A DNA stretch of 64,000 nucleotides from JBOGXA01 sp050694175 (lineage in GTDB: Bacteria > Actinomycetota > CADDZG01 > WHSQ01): NCBI GenBank assembly GCA_050694175.1, contig JBOGXA010000003.1, forward strand, positions 1-64,000. Reading direction: 5' to 3'. This document shows positions 52,909-61,067 of this stretch, one piece after another. The first letter of the stretch is position 1. Every line of letters starts with the position of its first letter. A program made the position numbers and the translations under genes. Under the pieces are notes generated by a model. It had not been told where the DNA came from. It made no database searches and saw only the letters and a program-made list of their open reading frames with translations.

Positions 52909-54501
52909 GTGACCTTTAGGAGTCCGCATCCAGATGTCGGGATCCCCGAGGTCCCCCTGACCGAGTTCCTTTTCCAGAGGGCAAGTGAGTACGGTGACAA
53001 ACCTGCCCTCGTCGATGGGCCCAGCGGGCGGACGATCACCTACGCGCATCTGCAGGCAATGGTCGGAGCTCTCGCCGGGGGCCTCAGCGCGCGGGGGTTT
53101 GGCAAAGGAGACGTATTCGCGATCTTCATGCCCAACCTGCCGGAATACGCGGTCGCGTTCCACGGAGTTGTCGCTGCGGGCGGAACGAATACGACGATCA
53201 ACCCCCTCTACACGGCCGAGGAGCTCGCGTTCCAGCTCGACGACGCGGGCGCAATGTACTTGCTGACCATCCCGCAGTTCCTCGACAGGGCCCTCGAAGC
53301 GGCGCGCCAGACGGCCGTCAAAGAGGTGTTCGTGCTCGGGGGAGGGGATCCCAACTCCGCCCTCGGCGGAGCCGCTGCGGAGGGGGCGACGCCGTTTGCA
53401 TCTCTTCTCGAATCGGGGGCCGGCACGCCGCGGCCCGACATCGATGTTCACGAGGACCTCGTCGTGCTTCCCTACTCGAGCGGCACGACGGGTATGCCCA
53501 AGGGCGTGATGCTGACCCACCACAACCTTGTGGCTAACGTCTGTCAGGCGGAAGCAGTGATCAGGGTTGACGAAGACGACACCCTGATAGGGATCCTGCC
53601 GTTCTTCCATATCTACGGCATGACCGTCATCATGAACAGTGCTCTCCATTGCGGAGCGACGGTGGTGACGTTGCCGCGCTTCGAACTCGACGCCTTTCTC
53701 GGAACGATGCAGGAACATCGGATTACGCGCGCGTATCTCGTGCCCCCGATCGTTCTTGCACTTGCAAAGCATCCCCTGGTCGAGGACTACGACCTGTCCT
53801 CGTTGAAGTTCATCCTGTCGGGCGCGGCTCCACTCGGAGCCGATCTCGCCGCCGAATGCTCCGACCGGCTGGAGTGCTTGGTCGTACAGGGCTACGGCCT
53901 CACGGAGACAAGCCCCGTGACCCATGCGACACCCGACGATCCCGCCCGCAACAAGCCCGGGTCAATAGGACCCCCGCTTCCCAACACCGAGTGCAAGGTC
54001 GTCGACCCGGTCGGCGGCACCGAACTAGGGCCGAACGAGCAGGGCGAAGTATGGATCCGGGGCCCGCAGGTCATGCGCGGTTACCTCAACAATCCGGACG
54101 CAACGGCAGCAACGATCGACTCCGATGGATGGCTGCATTCGGGCGACATCGGCTACGCAGACGAGGACTCCTACTTCTTCATCGTTGATCGACTCAAGGA
54201 GCTCATCAAGTACAAGGGGTATCAGGTGGCCCCCGCCGAGCTCGAGGCAATCCTTTTGACCCATCCGGCCGTCAGCGATGCTGCAGTCATTCCGAGCCCG
54301 GACGAGGAGACGGGCGAGGTGCCCAAGGCGTTCGTGGTCTTGGGCGGCGCCGCGTCCCCCGACGAGATCATGGAGTTCGTCGCCGGTAAGGTCGCACCCC
54401 AGAAGAAGATCCGCCTCCTCGAGGTCGTCGATGAGATCCCGAAGTCGCCGTCCGGCAAGATCCTTCGTCGCGTACTGGTCGAGCGAGAACGGGCCGGTTG
54501 A
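52909..54501 (+). CDS. Acyl-CoA synthetase, 4-coumarate-CoA-ligase-like
   Basis: ANL-superfamily enzyme that adenylates a carboxylic acid and transfers it to CoA. 530 residues: P-loop-like LPYSSGTTGMPKGVMLTHHNLVANV, GYGLTETSPVTHATP, motif GWLHSGDIGYADEDSYFFIVDRLKELIKYKGYQVAPAELE and catalytic Lys in KSPSGKILRRVLV. Closest overall layout is 4CL/luciferase-type rather than acetyl-CoA synthetase. GTG 52909 is preceded by AGGGGGAAGG. Substrate unknown; no pathway partners nearby. Confidence 0.9.
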   Translation: MTFRSPHPDVGIPEVPLTEFLFQRASEYGDKPALVDGPSGRTITYAHLQAMVGALAGGLSARGFGKGDVFAIFMPNLPEYAVAFHGVVAAGGTNTTINPLYTAEELAFQLDDAGAMYLLTIPQFLDRALEAARQTAVKEVFVLGGGDPNSALGGAAAEGATPFASLLESGAGTPRPDIDVHEDLVVLPYSSGTTGMPKGVMLTHHNLVANVCQAEAVIRVDEDDTLIGILPFFHIYGMTVIMNSALHCGATVVTLPRFELDAFLGTMQEHRITRAYLVPPIVLALAKHPLVEDYDLSSLKFILSGAAPLGADLAAECSDRLECLVVQGYGLTETSPVTHATPDDPARNKPGSIGPPLPNTECKVVDPVGGTELGPNEQGEVWIRGPQVMRGYLNNPDATAATIDSDGWLHSGDIGYADEDSYFFIVDRLKELIKYKGYQVAPAELEAILLTHPAVSDAAVIPSPDEETGEVPKAFVVLGGAASPDEIMEFVAGKVAPQKKIRLLEVVDEIPKSPSGKILRRVLVERERAG

Positions 54502-54532
54502 CGGGCCGCACGGCGAGTCCGACCATTAAGGC

Positions 54533-54841
54533 ATGGACAGAGGACGCCTGTACCGCTCGCGTACCGACCGCCAGATCGGAGGGGTCTGCGGAGGGCTTGC
54601 TGAATACTTCGACATCGATGTGACCCTTGTGCGAGTGGCGTTTGTCGTCGCCGCGTTCACGAGCATCGGGTTGCTCGCTTACATCGTCCTGTGGATAGCG
54701 GTTCCGGAGGGGACCCCCGATGAGATCGCCCCACCCCCGTCCTCTGCCGCCGTGAAGATTGCCGAGGAGCGCTACGCACGCGGTGAGATCAGCGCCGACG
54801 AGCTCGTCCGCATCCGCGCCGACTTGGAGGGACGCTCGTGA
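54533..54841 (+). CDS. PspC-domain membrane protein with SHOCT-like tail
   Basis: 102 residues. PspC core LYRSRTDRQIGGVCGGLAEYFDIDVTLVRVAFVVAAF, one membrane helix (SIGLLAYIVLWIAVP), then a C-terminal SHOCT-like helix pair AEERYARGEISADELVRIRADLEG. PspC proteins sense or react to envelope stress. The stop overlaps the start of the next gene, which repeats the same tail motif. Confidence 0.88.
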   Translation: MDRGRLYRSRTDRQIGGVCGGLAEYFDIDVTLVRVAFVVAAFTSIGLLAYIVLWIAVPEGTPDEIAPPPSSAAVKIAEERYARGEISADELVRIRADLEGRS

Positions 54842-55089
54842 TCGAGGTGCTCGCCGATCATTTCTGGCACGGCGGGTTCCACTGGTTCTGGCTGTTAGGG
54901 CTACTGCAGCCAATTCTCTGGATCGCGCTGATCGCTCTGCTGGTGAGGGTGTTGAGAAACCGGTCCCCGCGAATGGAACCGTCGGCGGCGCTCACCATCC
55001 TGGAGGAGCGGTACGCGCGCGGTGAGATAGGCCGAGACGAGTTCCTGGAACGGCGCTCGGTGCTTCACGCGAGGGTCCCGCCGAGCTAG
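54838..55089 (+). CDS. Small membrane protein with SHOCT domain
   Basis: 83 residues: aromatic N-terminus (HFWHGGFHWFWLLG), one membrane helix (LQPILWIALIALLVRVL) and a SHOCT tail LTILEERYARGEIGRDEFLERRSVLH. The motif EERYARGEI is identical to the tail of the PspC protein just upstream, and the genes overlap by four bases (GTGA), suggesting a coupled pair. Function unknown. Confidence 0.78.
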   Translation: MIEVLADHFWHGGFHWFWLLGLLQPILWIALIALLVRVLRNRSPRMEPSAALTILEERYARGEIGRDEFLERRSVLHARVPPS

Positions 55090-55174
55090 CGGGGCTCGGA
55101 AACCCTAGTGATTTGAGTGGGCCGGGAGCACTAGAGTCTGCGGTGTCGGGAATCGATTGGATAGGAGGGGTCGA

Positions 55175-56008
55175 ATGCGCAAGATGGCCATCGTGCTCGT
55201 GGCGCTCGGCCTGATCCTGGGCGCGTGCGGCGTGGAGGAGGGCACATCCGACGGTGGCGGGGACGCCGCTCGTAATCAATGCGACGCCTCGAACCCACCC
55301 ACGCTCGAGAGCGGCGTGTTGACCGTCGCGACGGACAAACCGGCCTTCCCGCCGTGGTTCGAGGGATCGCCCAAGGACTACTCGGGCTACGAGGGCGAGC
55401 TGGCGAGCGAGATCGCCGAGCGCATGAACCTGGACATCGAATGGGTCGTCGAGCCGTTCAACAAGTCCTATGCACCCGGCGAAAAGGATTACGACTTCGA
55501 CATTAACCAGATCTCGATCACTCCTGAACGCGAGCAGGCGGTTGACTTCAGTGACGGCTACTTCACCAACAATCAGGGTGTTCTGGCAATGGAGGGTTTG
55601 CCGATCGCGGACGTGAGCACGGTCGAAGGGCTGGCCGGCTACCGGCTCGGATCGCAGGTGGGGACGACCGGTCTCGACTTCATCAATGAAGTAGTCCGAC
55701 CGTCGAGTCAACCTCGCATCTTCGATACGACCAACGACGCCAAGTCAGCGCTCGAGAGCGGACAGATCGATGCCCTCGTCACGGACGTTGTGACAACCGT
55801 GTACCTGCGGGATTTCGAGATCAAGGGCTCGGAGGTGGTCGGTCAGTACCCCTCCCAGGAGCAGTTTGGGATGCTGTTCGAACAGGGCAATCAACTACGG
55901 GCTTGCGTCAACGATGTGCTTGCGGACATAAGGTCGGACGGCACACTGGAGGAACTCCAGGCCGAATGGCTGCAGCAGTACCTGTCGGTGCCGATCCTGG
56001 AGGAGTGA
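55175..56008 (+). CDS. Amino-acid ABC transporter, substrate-binding lipoprotein
   Basis: 277 residues. Signal MRKMAIVLVALGLILGAC with lipidated Cys18, then a family 3 binding protein: GVLTVATDKPAFPPWFEGSPKDYSGYEGELASEIAERMNLDIEWV, NQISITPEREQAVDFSDGYFTNNQGVLAM, LGSQVGTTGLDFI. ATG 55175 has GGAGGGG four bases upstream. A TAGAGT -10 at 55132 is about 43 bases upstream. First gene of a second polar amino-acid importer in the window; ligand unknown. Confidence 0.9.
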   Translation: MRKMAIVLVALGLILGACGVEEGTSDGGGDAARNQCDASNPPTLESGVLTVATDKPAFPPWFEGSPKDYSGYEGELASEIAERMNLDIEWVVEPFNKSYAPGEKDYDFDINQISITPEREQAVDFSDGYFTNNQGVLAMEGLPIADVSTVEGLAGYRLGSQVGTTGLDFINEVVRPSSQPRIFDTTNDAKSALESGQIDALVTDVVTTVYLRDFEIKGSEVVGQYPSQEQFGMLFEQGNQLRACVNDVLADIRSDGTLEELQAEWLQQYLSVPILEE

Positions 56009-56024
56009 CGGCGAGCGACGCGCG

Positions 56025-56933
56025 GTGAGCGCGGTCAGCAGTGGCCCCAGCCGGGATCTTGATCCCGGCGCGCTCCCGCCGGCCCAGCCCTCAGAGTCGA
56101 CACGTGGGTCCCGCATGCTTGGGCGCAGAGCGGTACTCATATCGACGGCCAGCACCCTCGTTTTCTTTGCGCTGATCGTCGTCTTCGTGGCACTGGCACC
56201 GGGAAGCGACATTGTCGGCGAGCGTTTCTTCGATTGGGCCCACATCCGGCGGTCGTTTGTCGGGACCGTGACGACTCCGTCGGTGCTCGGAGCGTTTTGG
56301 TTGAACGTCAAGATGTTCATGATCGCCGAGGCGATGATCCTCGTCTTCGCCCTGGTCATTGCCATCGTCCGCGGCCTTCCCGGCCCCGTTTTCTTTCCTC
56401 TTCGAGCCATCGCCATTGGATATACGGACTTGTTCCGGGGCGTCCCTTTGATACTGGTGCTGTATCTGATCGGGTTCGGCATACCGGGTCTGGGACTGAC
56501 CTATTTTTCCGGACGTGATGCCGTTGTCTACGGGATCGCCGCCCTGGTCCTCGTCTACTCGGCGTACGTCGCCGAGGTGTACAGGGCCGGAATCGACTCA
56601 GTTCACGAGAGCCAGAATGCCGCTGCGCGATCGCTTGGGCTGTCGCGCTGGCAATCGTTGCGGTTCGTCCTCCTTCCCCAGGCAATCAGGCGTGTCATTC
56701 CGCCTTTGCTTAACGATTTCATCGGTCTGCAGAAGGACACGGCGCTCATTTCGGTCCTCGGACCGATCGAGGCGGCCAGAGCAGCCCAGATCTACGGGTC
56801 GTCACAGTTCAACTACGCGAGCTATGTGGTGGCGGCATTCCTCTTCGTCGTGATCACGATCCCTCTGGCTCGTCTCACGGACTATCTGATAGCGCGCGAT
56901 CGACGGCGGCGGCAGGCTGGTGCAGTCCTGTGA
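56025..56933 (+). CDS. Amino-acid ABC transporter permease
   Basis: 302-residue HisM/GlnP-type permease: NVKMFMIAEAMILVFALVIAIVRG, YTDLFRGVPLILVLYLIGFGIPGLG, and the EAA loop AAARSLGLSRWQSLRFVLLPQAIRRVIPPLLNDFIGLQKDTALISVLG. An extra N-terminal helix (about 35-55) and Pro/Ser-rich leader precede the domain. GTG 56025; the ATPase gene overlaps by four bases. Confidence 0.92.
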   Translation: MSAVSSGPSRDLDPGALPPAQPSESTRGSRMLGRRAVLISTASTLVFFALIVVFVALAPGSDIVGERFFDWAHIRRSFVGTVTTPSVLGAFWLNVKMFMIAEAMILVFALVIAIVRGLPGPVFFPLRAIAIGYTDLFRGVPLILVLYLIGFGIPGLGLTYFSGRDAVVYGIAALVLVYSAYVAEVYRAGIDSVHESQNAAARSLGLSRWQSLRFVLLPQAIRRVIPPLLNDFIGLQKDTALISVLGPIEAARAAQIYGSSQFNYASYVVAAFLFVVITIPLARLTDYLIARDRRRRQAGAVL

Positions 56934-57685
56934 TCGCGGACGGCACAGCTCTCGCTCTCGAATCCGTCCACAAATCATTCGGCGCGGTCGAGGTGTTGAA
57001 GGGAATCGATCTCTCAGTTGCGCCTCACGAAGTCATCTGTCTGATCGGCGCATCCGGTTCCGGCAAGTCCACGCTCCTTAGATGCGTGAATCTGGTCGAG
57101 CCGGTCGACTCGGGCCGCATTCTCGTCTACGGCGAAGAGATCACCGCGAAAGGCGTCGATGTAGACCGCATCCGGCGGCGGATCGGAATTGTGTTTCAGG
57201 CTTTCAATCTCTTCCCTCACATGACCGTTCTGCGAAACATCACGCTGGCGCCCCGCGAGGCTCTCAAGTTGGACAAGTCGGAGGCGGAAGAGAGGGCCCG
57301 CGGACTCCTGTCTCGTTTCGGCCTGGTCGACAAGGCGGACGACTACCCAGACCGGCTCTCGGGCGGCCAGCAGCAACGCGTTGCGATCATCCGGGCCCTC
57401 GCAATGCGCCCGAGCGTTCTGTTGCTGGACGAAGTGACGAGTGCGCTCGACCCGGAGCTCGTTGCGGAGGTCCTCAGCCTCATCCGGGAGCTGGCGGCCG
57501 ATGGAATGACCATGCTGATAGCGACGCACGAGATGGGCTTCGCCCGCGACATAGCCGATCGAGTGTGCTTCATCGACGATGGAGTCATATCGGAGCAGGG
57601 GACCGCGGAGCAGATTTTTACAGCACCCCGGCACGACAGAACGCGGCAGTTTCTTCAGAGGATCATCGAAGCAGGCCGCCTGTAG
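56930..57685 (+). CDS. Amino-acid ABC transporter ATPase
   Basis: 251 residues: GASGSGKSTLLRCVNLVEP (Walker A), GIVFQAFNLFPHMTVLRNITLA, LSGGQQQRVAIIRALAM (signature), VLLLDEVTSALDPELVAEV (Walker B), IATHEMGFARDIADRV (H-loop). Closely resembles the GlnQ-like protein at 42230. GTG start coupled to the permease. Confidence 0.95.
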   Translation: MIADGTALALESVHKSFGAVEVLKGIDLSVAPHEVICLIGASGSGKSTLLRCVNLVEPVDSGRILVYGEEITAKGVDVDRIRRRIGIVFQAFNLFPHMTVLRNITLAPREALKLDKSEAEERARGLLSRFGLVDKADDYPDRLSGGQQQRVAIIRALAMRPSVLLLDEVTSALDPELVAEVLSLIRELAADGMTMLIATHEMGFARDIADRVCFIDDGVISEQGTAEQIFTAPRHDRTRQFLQRIIEAGRL

Positions 57686-57727
57686 AGGAGCGGGGCCGAT
57701 CCCGCGGGACCGAGGCCGGTTGTGAAG

Positions 57728-57757
57728 TTGTGCTCGCAGGGGCGGCCCCCGTATACT
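57728..57757 (+). promoter_or_regulatory. Promoter for rpsA
   Basis: TTGTGC (57728-57733), 18-base spacer, TATACT (57752-57757). The predicted transcript opens with a six-base hairpin CCCTGG-CTT-CCAGGG (57765-57779), then GAGGAGG before ATG 57809. Confidence 0.6.
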
Positions 57758-57808
57758 CGTGCGGCCCTGGCTTCCAGGGACTTTCGTTCGAGGAGGACTC
57801 CAACTTAG

Positions 57809-59632
57809 ATGGCAGAGCAAGGCGGCGCTGCGCAAGCGCCGGAAGCAGAGATCGCCGGGCGACCCGGATCGGACGAGGCGACAATCCCCGACGGCCGGGG
57901 CGGCGTGATCACCAGAACCGCACCCGCAACTTCCGGCGAGACCTATGCCGGTGGGACCATCGTCGAAAACGATGTCGGCGATTCGCAAGAAGAACTCATG
58001 GCCGCAATCGAGGCCACGATCAAACCCTTCGACGAGGGCGACATCGTCGGGGGGATGGTCGTCAAGATCGACAAGGACGAAGTCTTACTGGACATCGGAT
58101 ACAAATCCGAAGGTGTAATCCCCTTGCGGGAACTGTCCATCAGAAACGATGTCGACCCCAGCGATGTGGTTAGCGTCGGTGACGAGGTCGAAGCCCTGGT
58201 CCTCCAGAAAGAGGATGCCGACGGACGTCTCATCCTGTCCAAGAAACGCGCCCAGTACGAGCGCGCGTGGGGGCGAATCGAGGAGATCAAGAACGGCGAC
58301 GGAACGGTTACGGGCCCAGTCATCGAAGTTGTCAAGGGCGGCCTCATCCTCGACATCGGCTTGCGCGGGTTCCTGCCCGCATCGCTGGTTGAGATGAGAC
58401 GTGTGCGCGACTTGCAGCCCTATGTCGGCAAGGACCTGGAGTGCCGGATCATCGAACTCGATAAGAACCGCAACAATGTCGTTCTCTCGCGCCGTAAATT
58501 CCTAGAAGAATCCCAGGCCGAACAGCGCCATGAGTTCCTGACGTCTTTGCAGAAGGGCGAAATCAGGACCGGCGCAGTCTCGTCGATCGTGAACTTCGGA
58601 GCGTTCGTCGACCTCGGTGGGGTCGACGGCCTCGTGCACGTGTCGGAGCTGTCGTGGAAGCACGTTGATCATCCGAGTGAAGTTGTCGAGGTGGGACAGG
58701 AGGTCCAGGTCGAGGTCCTCGACGTGGACTTAGAGCGCGAGCGAGTGTCGCTGTCGTTGAAGGCCACCCAGGAGGATCCGTGGCGGCAGTTCGCGCGCAC
58801 CCACAATGTCGGCGACGTCATCGAAGGTCGCGTCACGAAACTCGTCCCGTTCGGAGCGTTCGTGGAGCTAGACGAGGCAATCGAAGGGCTCGTGCACATC
58901 TCCGAGCTTGCGCAACATCACGTCGAGAAATCCGAGGACGAGGTGCACGTGCACGACCGCGTTCCGGTGAAGATCATCGACATCGATTTGGACCGCCGCC
59001 GCATCAGCCTGTCTCGCAAGCAGGCGCTGCGAGAAACGGCCCCGGAAGCGCCGGTTCCCGAGACCGCGACGGCTCCGGCCGAGATGGAGCTTGAGCCCGA
59101 GATGGAGCTCGAAGCACGCGCCGCGTCGGAGGATGTCGGCGTTCCCACCGAGGACACAAGCCAGCGGCCCGAGAGCGAGGCCGAGATCGCGTCCGCGGCC
59201 GAATCCGCGCCCGAGATAGCGCTCGAACCCCTCGCCCCGGAGGCGGTAGGGGATGCCGGCGACGCCGGAGCAGCCGCGCCGCCCGAGGAGAAAGAGGAGG
59301 CGGAGGCCGTCGCCCACATGGCGGGGGACACTCCTCCCGAGGCCGGCGAGGGCATGACCGCGGTGGAGGGCGACGGGCGCGACCTCGAGGAGCGTCTGCT
59401 CGAGGAGGAACCCGAGGGAATTGCCCCCGCCGCCGGAGGCGGGGCGGGTACCGCTCCCGGCGGAGCCGTGCCCGAGGCCGCCGTGGCCGCCGCGACCGAG
59501 GACGAAGGCCCCGTCGGGGAGGCCGAAGCCGCCGAGTCGGGAGCCGAGGTGCTCGAGCCGGGCGACGAGGGCGACGAAGAATCCATCGAGTCGATAGTCC
59601 AGGACCTCAAGCGCGAGCGGGGTCAGTCCTAA
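57809..59632 (+). CDS. rpsA: Ribosomal protein S1 with long acidic C-terminal tail
   Basis: mRNA-binding protein of the small subunit. 607 residues: N-terminal linker (1-70), four S1 domains at about 75-147, 160-230, 245-320 and 330-405 (for example GEIRTGAVSSIVNFGAFVDLGGVDGLVHVSELSW and GDVIEGRVTKLVPFGAFVELDEAIEGLVHISELA), then roughly 195 residues rich in Glu, Ala, Gly and Pro without S1 motifs. Four domains are usual for actinobacteria; the tail is longer than in mycobacteria. GAGGAGG lies 12 bases before the ATG. The rpsA-coaE order is conserved. Confidence 0.95.
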   Translation: MAEQGGAAQAPEAEIAGRPGSDEATIPDGRGGVITRTAPATSGETYAGGTIVENDVGDSQEELMAAIEATIKPFDEGDIVGGMVVKIDKDEVLLDIGYKSEGVIPLRELSIRNDVDPSDVVSVGDEVEALVLQKEDADGRLILSKKRAQYERAWGRIEEIKNGDGTVTGPVIEVVKGGLILDIGLRGFLPASLVEMRRVRDLQPYVGKDLECRIIELDKNRNNVVLSRRKFLEESQAEQRHEFLTSLQKGEIRTGAVSSIVNFGAFVDLGGVDGLVHVSELSWKHVDHPSEVVEVGQEVQVEVLDVDLERERVSLSLKATQEDPWRQFARTHNVGDVIEGRVTKLVPFGAFVELDEAIEGLVHISELAQHHVEKSEDEVHVHDRVPVKIIDIDLDRRRISLSRKQALRETAPEAPVPETATAPAEMELEPEMELEARAASEDVGVPTEDTSQRPESEAEIASAAESAPEIALEPLAPEAVGDAGDAGAAAPPEEKEEAEAVAHMAGDTPPEAGEGMTAVEGDGRDLEERLLEEEPEGIAPAAGGGAGTAPGGAVPEAAVAAATEDEGPVGEAEAAESGAEVLEPGDEGDEESIESIVQDLKRERGQS

Positions 59633-59655
59633 CCTCCCGGCATGGCGGGGCAGGG

Positions 59656-60309
59656 ATGTTTGTCGTCGGCTTGACCGGAGGAATTGGTTCGGGCAAGTCC
59701 ACACTGGCCGCACTGCTGGCGGAGCGCGGCGCTCATGTGGTCGACGCCGATCTGCTTGGCCGCGACGCCCTCAGACCCGGGCAGCCGGCATGGCACTCGG
59801 TCGTGGCTCAGTTCGGTGACGAGATCCTTGTTCCCGGCTCCATGGAGATAGACCGCAAGCGCCTCGCCGCGATCGTCTTCAGCAATCGAGAACGGTTGGC
59901 CGCGCTCAATGCAATCGTCCACCCGGTGATCTTCAAGGGCATTGCCGACTCGCTCGAGCGCCTGCGAGGAAGCGATGCCATCGTTGTGCTCGACGCCGCG
60001 CTCATCCTCGAAACCCGACTGCGTGCCGTGGTAAACGCAATCGTGGTGGTGGACACGAACGATGAGAACCGGCGACGCCGGTTGATTCGTACACGCGGCA
60101 TGTCGATTGCCGACATGCAGTCGCGTATGAGCGCTCAGTCCACGCGCGACGAGCTGCTCGAAGCAGCGACCACTGTGGTGCGCAACGACGGCACCGTGGA
60201 GGACCTGGCCGTGGAAGCAGATCGCGTGTGGGCGGAGTTGTGCAGGCTGAAGGAAAAAGGAACCGCTTCGGGCGAGGCGGGAGCCGGCTCAGGGGTGGCC
60301 GAATCTTGA
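59656..60309 (+). CDS. coaE: Dephospho-CoA kinase
   Basis: Last step of coenzyme A synthesis. 217 residues: P-loop VGLTGGIGSGKSTLAALLAERGAHVVDADLLGRD, VHPVIFKGI, VVLDAALILETRLRAVVNAIVVVDT and RIRTRGMSIADMQSRMSAQ-type lid region. The first 23 bases after rpsA contain TAACCT six bases before an ATG at 59642 that is out of frame, so the start at 59656 may have a 14-base leader. Its TGA overlaps the TTG start of the next gene. Confidence 0.95.
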   Translation: MFVVGLTGGIGSGKSTLAALLAERGAHVVDADLLGRDALRPGQPAWHSVVAQFGDEILVPGSMEIDRKRLAAIVFSNRERLAALNAIVHPVIFKGIADSLERLRGSDAIVVLDAALILETRLRAVVNAIVVVDTNDENRRRRLIRTRGMSIADMQSRMSAQSTRDELLEAATTVVRNDGTVEDLAVEADRVWAELCRLKEKGTASGEAGAGSGVAES

Positions 60310-61007
60310 TCGACGTGGTCTTCTTCGATGCTGGGGAGACGATCCTGCATCCGCATCCGTCGTTCCCCGAGCTGTTCTCAACGGTGTGCAGGGAGCACGG
60401 GTTCGACGTCGAGCCCGACGACGTCGCCCCGGTTCTCTACGGGATGATTCGCAACTTCGCCGGCACCGCTCGGGAAGCGCGCGTCGAAACGCCCTCTCTT
60501 TCCGCCGAGGACTCCTATCGGTTCTGGACCTATCTCTACGCGCGGTGCCTACAAGAGCTGCGGATCGCCGACGAAACTCTCCCGGCCGAGCTCTACAAGG
60601 TCTTCTCCGACGTCTCCACTTACAGACTCTTCGACGATGTCCTTCCTGTCTTCAAGCAGCTTGCGGACGACGGCTTCAGGCTGGGATTGATCTCGAACTT
60701 CGAGGGGTGGCTCGAGGAGCTGCTCGTCGAGCTCGAGGTGGGGCACATCTTCGATATCTCGATCATCTCCGGGCTGGAGGGGGTCGAGAAACCGGATCCG
60801 GAGATCTTTGAGCTCGCACTCGCGCGGGCCGACGCGGCCGCGCATGCGACGGTCCACGTCGGGGATTCGTTGCACATGGATGTCGAGCCCGCGTCGGCGG
60901 TGGGGATCAACGCCGTGCTGCTGGACCGCTCGGGACGCCATCCCGACGTCGATGCCCCCACGATCCGGTCGCTGAGCGAACTGCCAGGGGTCGTCGCGGC
61001 ACTCTGA
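60306..61007 (+). CDS. HAD-superfamily phosphatase-like protein
   Basis: 233 residues, subfamily IA. Motif I is VVFFDAGETIL (nucleophile Asp, but the +2 acid/base position is Gly), motif II LISNF, motif III Lys in GVEKPDPEIFELAL, motif IV HVGDSLHMDVEPA. Gly at +2 occurs in HDHD3/DREG-type members and usually weakens phosphatase turnover. TTG 60306 overlaps the coaE stop (TTGA); the frame extends upstream, but this start gives the family N-terminus. Substrate unknown. Confidence 0.85.
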   Translation: MIDVVFFDAGETILHPHPSFPELFSTVCREHGFDVEPDDVAPVLYGMIRNFAGTAREARVETPSLSAEDSYRFWTYLYARCLQELRIADETLPAELYKVFSDVSTYRLFDDVLPVFKQLADDGFRLGLISNFEGWLEELLVELEVGHIFDISIISGLEGVEKPDPEIFELALARADAAAHATVHVGDSLHMDVEPASAVGINAVLLDRSGRHPDVDAPTIRSLSELPGVVAAL

Positions 61008-61067
61008 GAAACCTGCTCTACGATTGCGTGAGAAGGAGCCGCCGGGCCCGAGGGCGAAACCTCAAGC

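Noticed and set aside
59080..59620. Repeat element in the 3' half of rpsA
   Set aside because: GAG/GCC-rich irregular codons of an in-frame acidic tail; no exact repeat units.
59642..59674. Ten-codon ORF at ATG 59642 as a real leader gene of coaE
   Set aside because: TAACCT is six bases upstream, but the hexamer includes the rpsA stop codon and the product is too short to support; noted only as a possible leader start.
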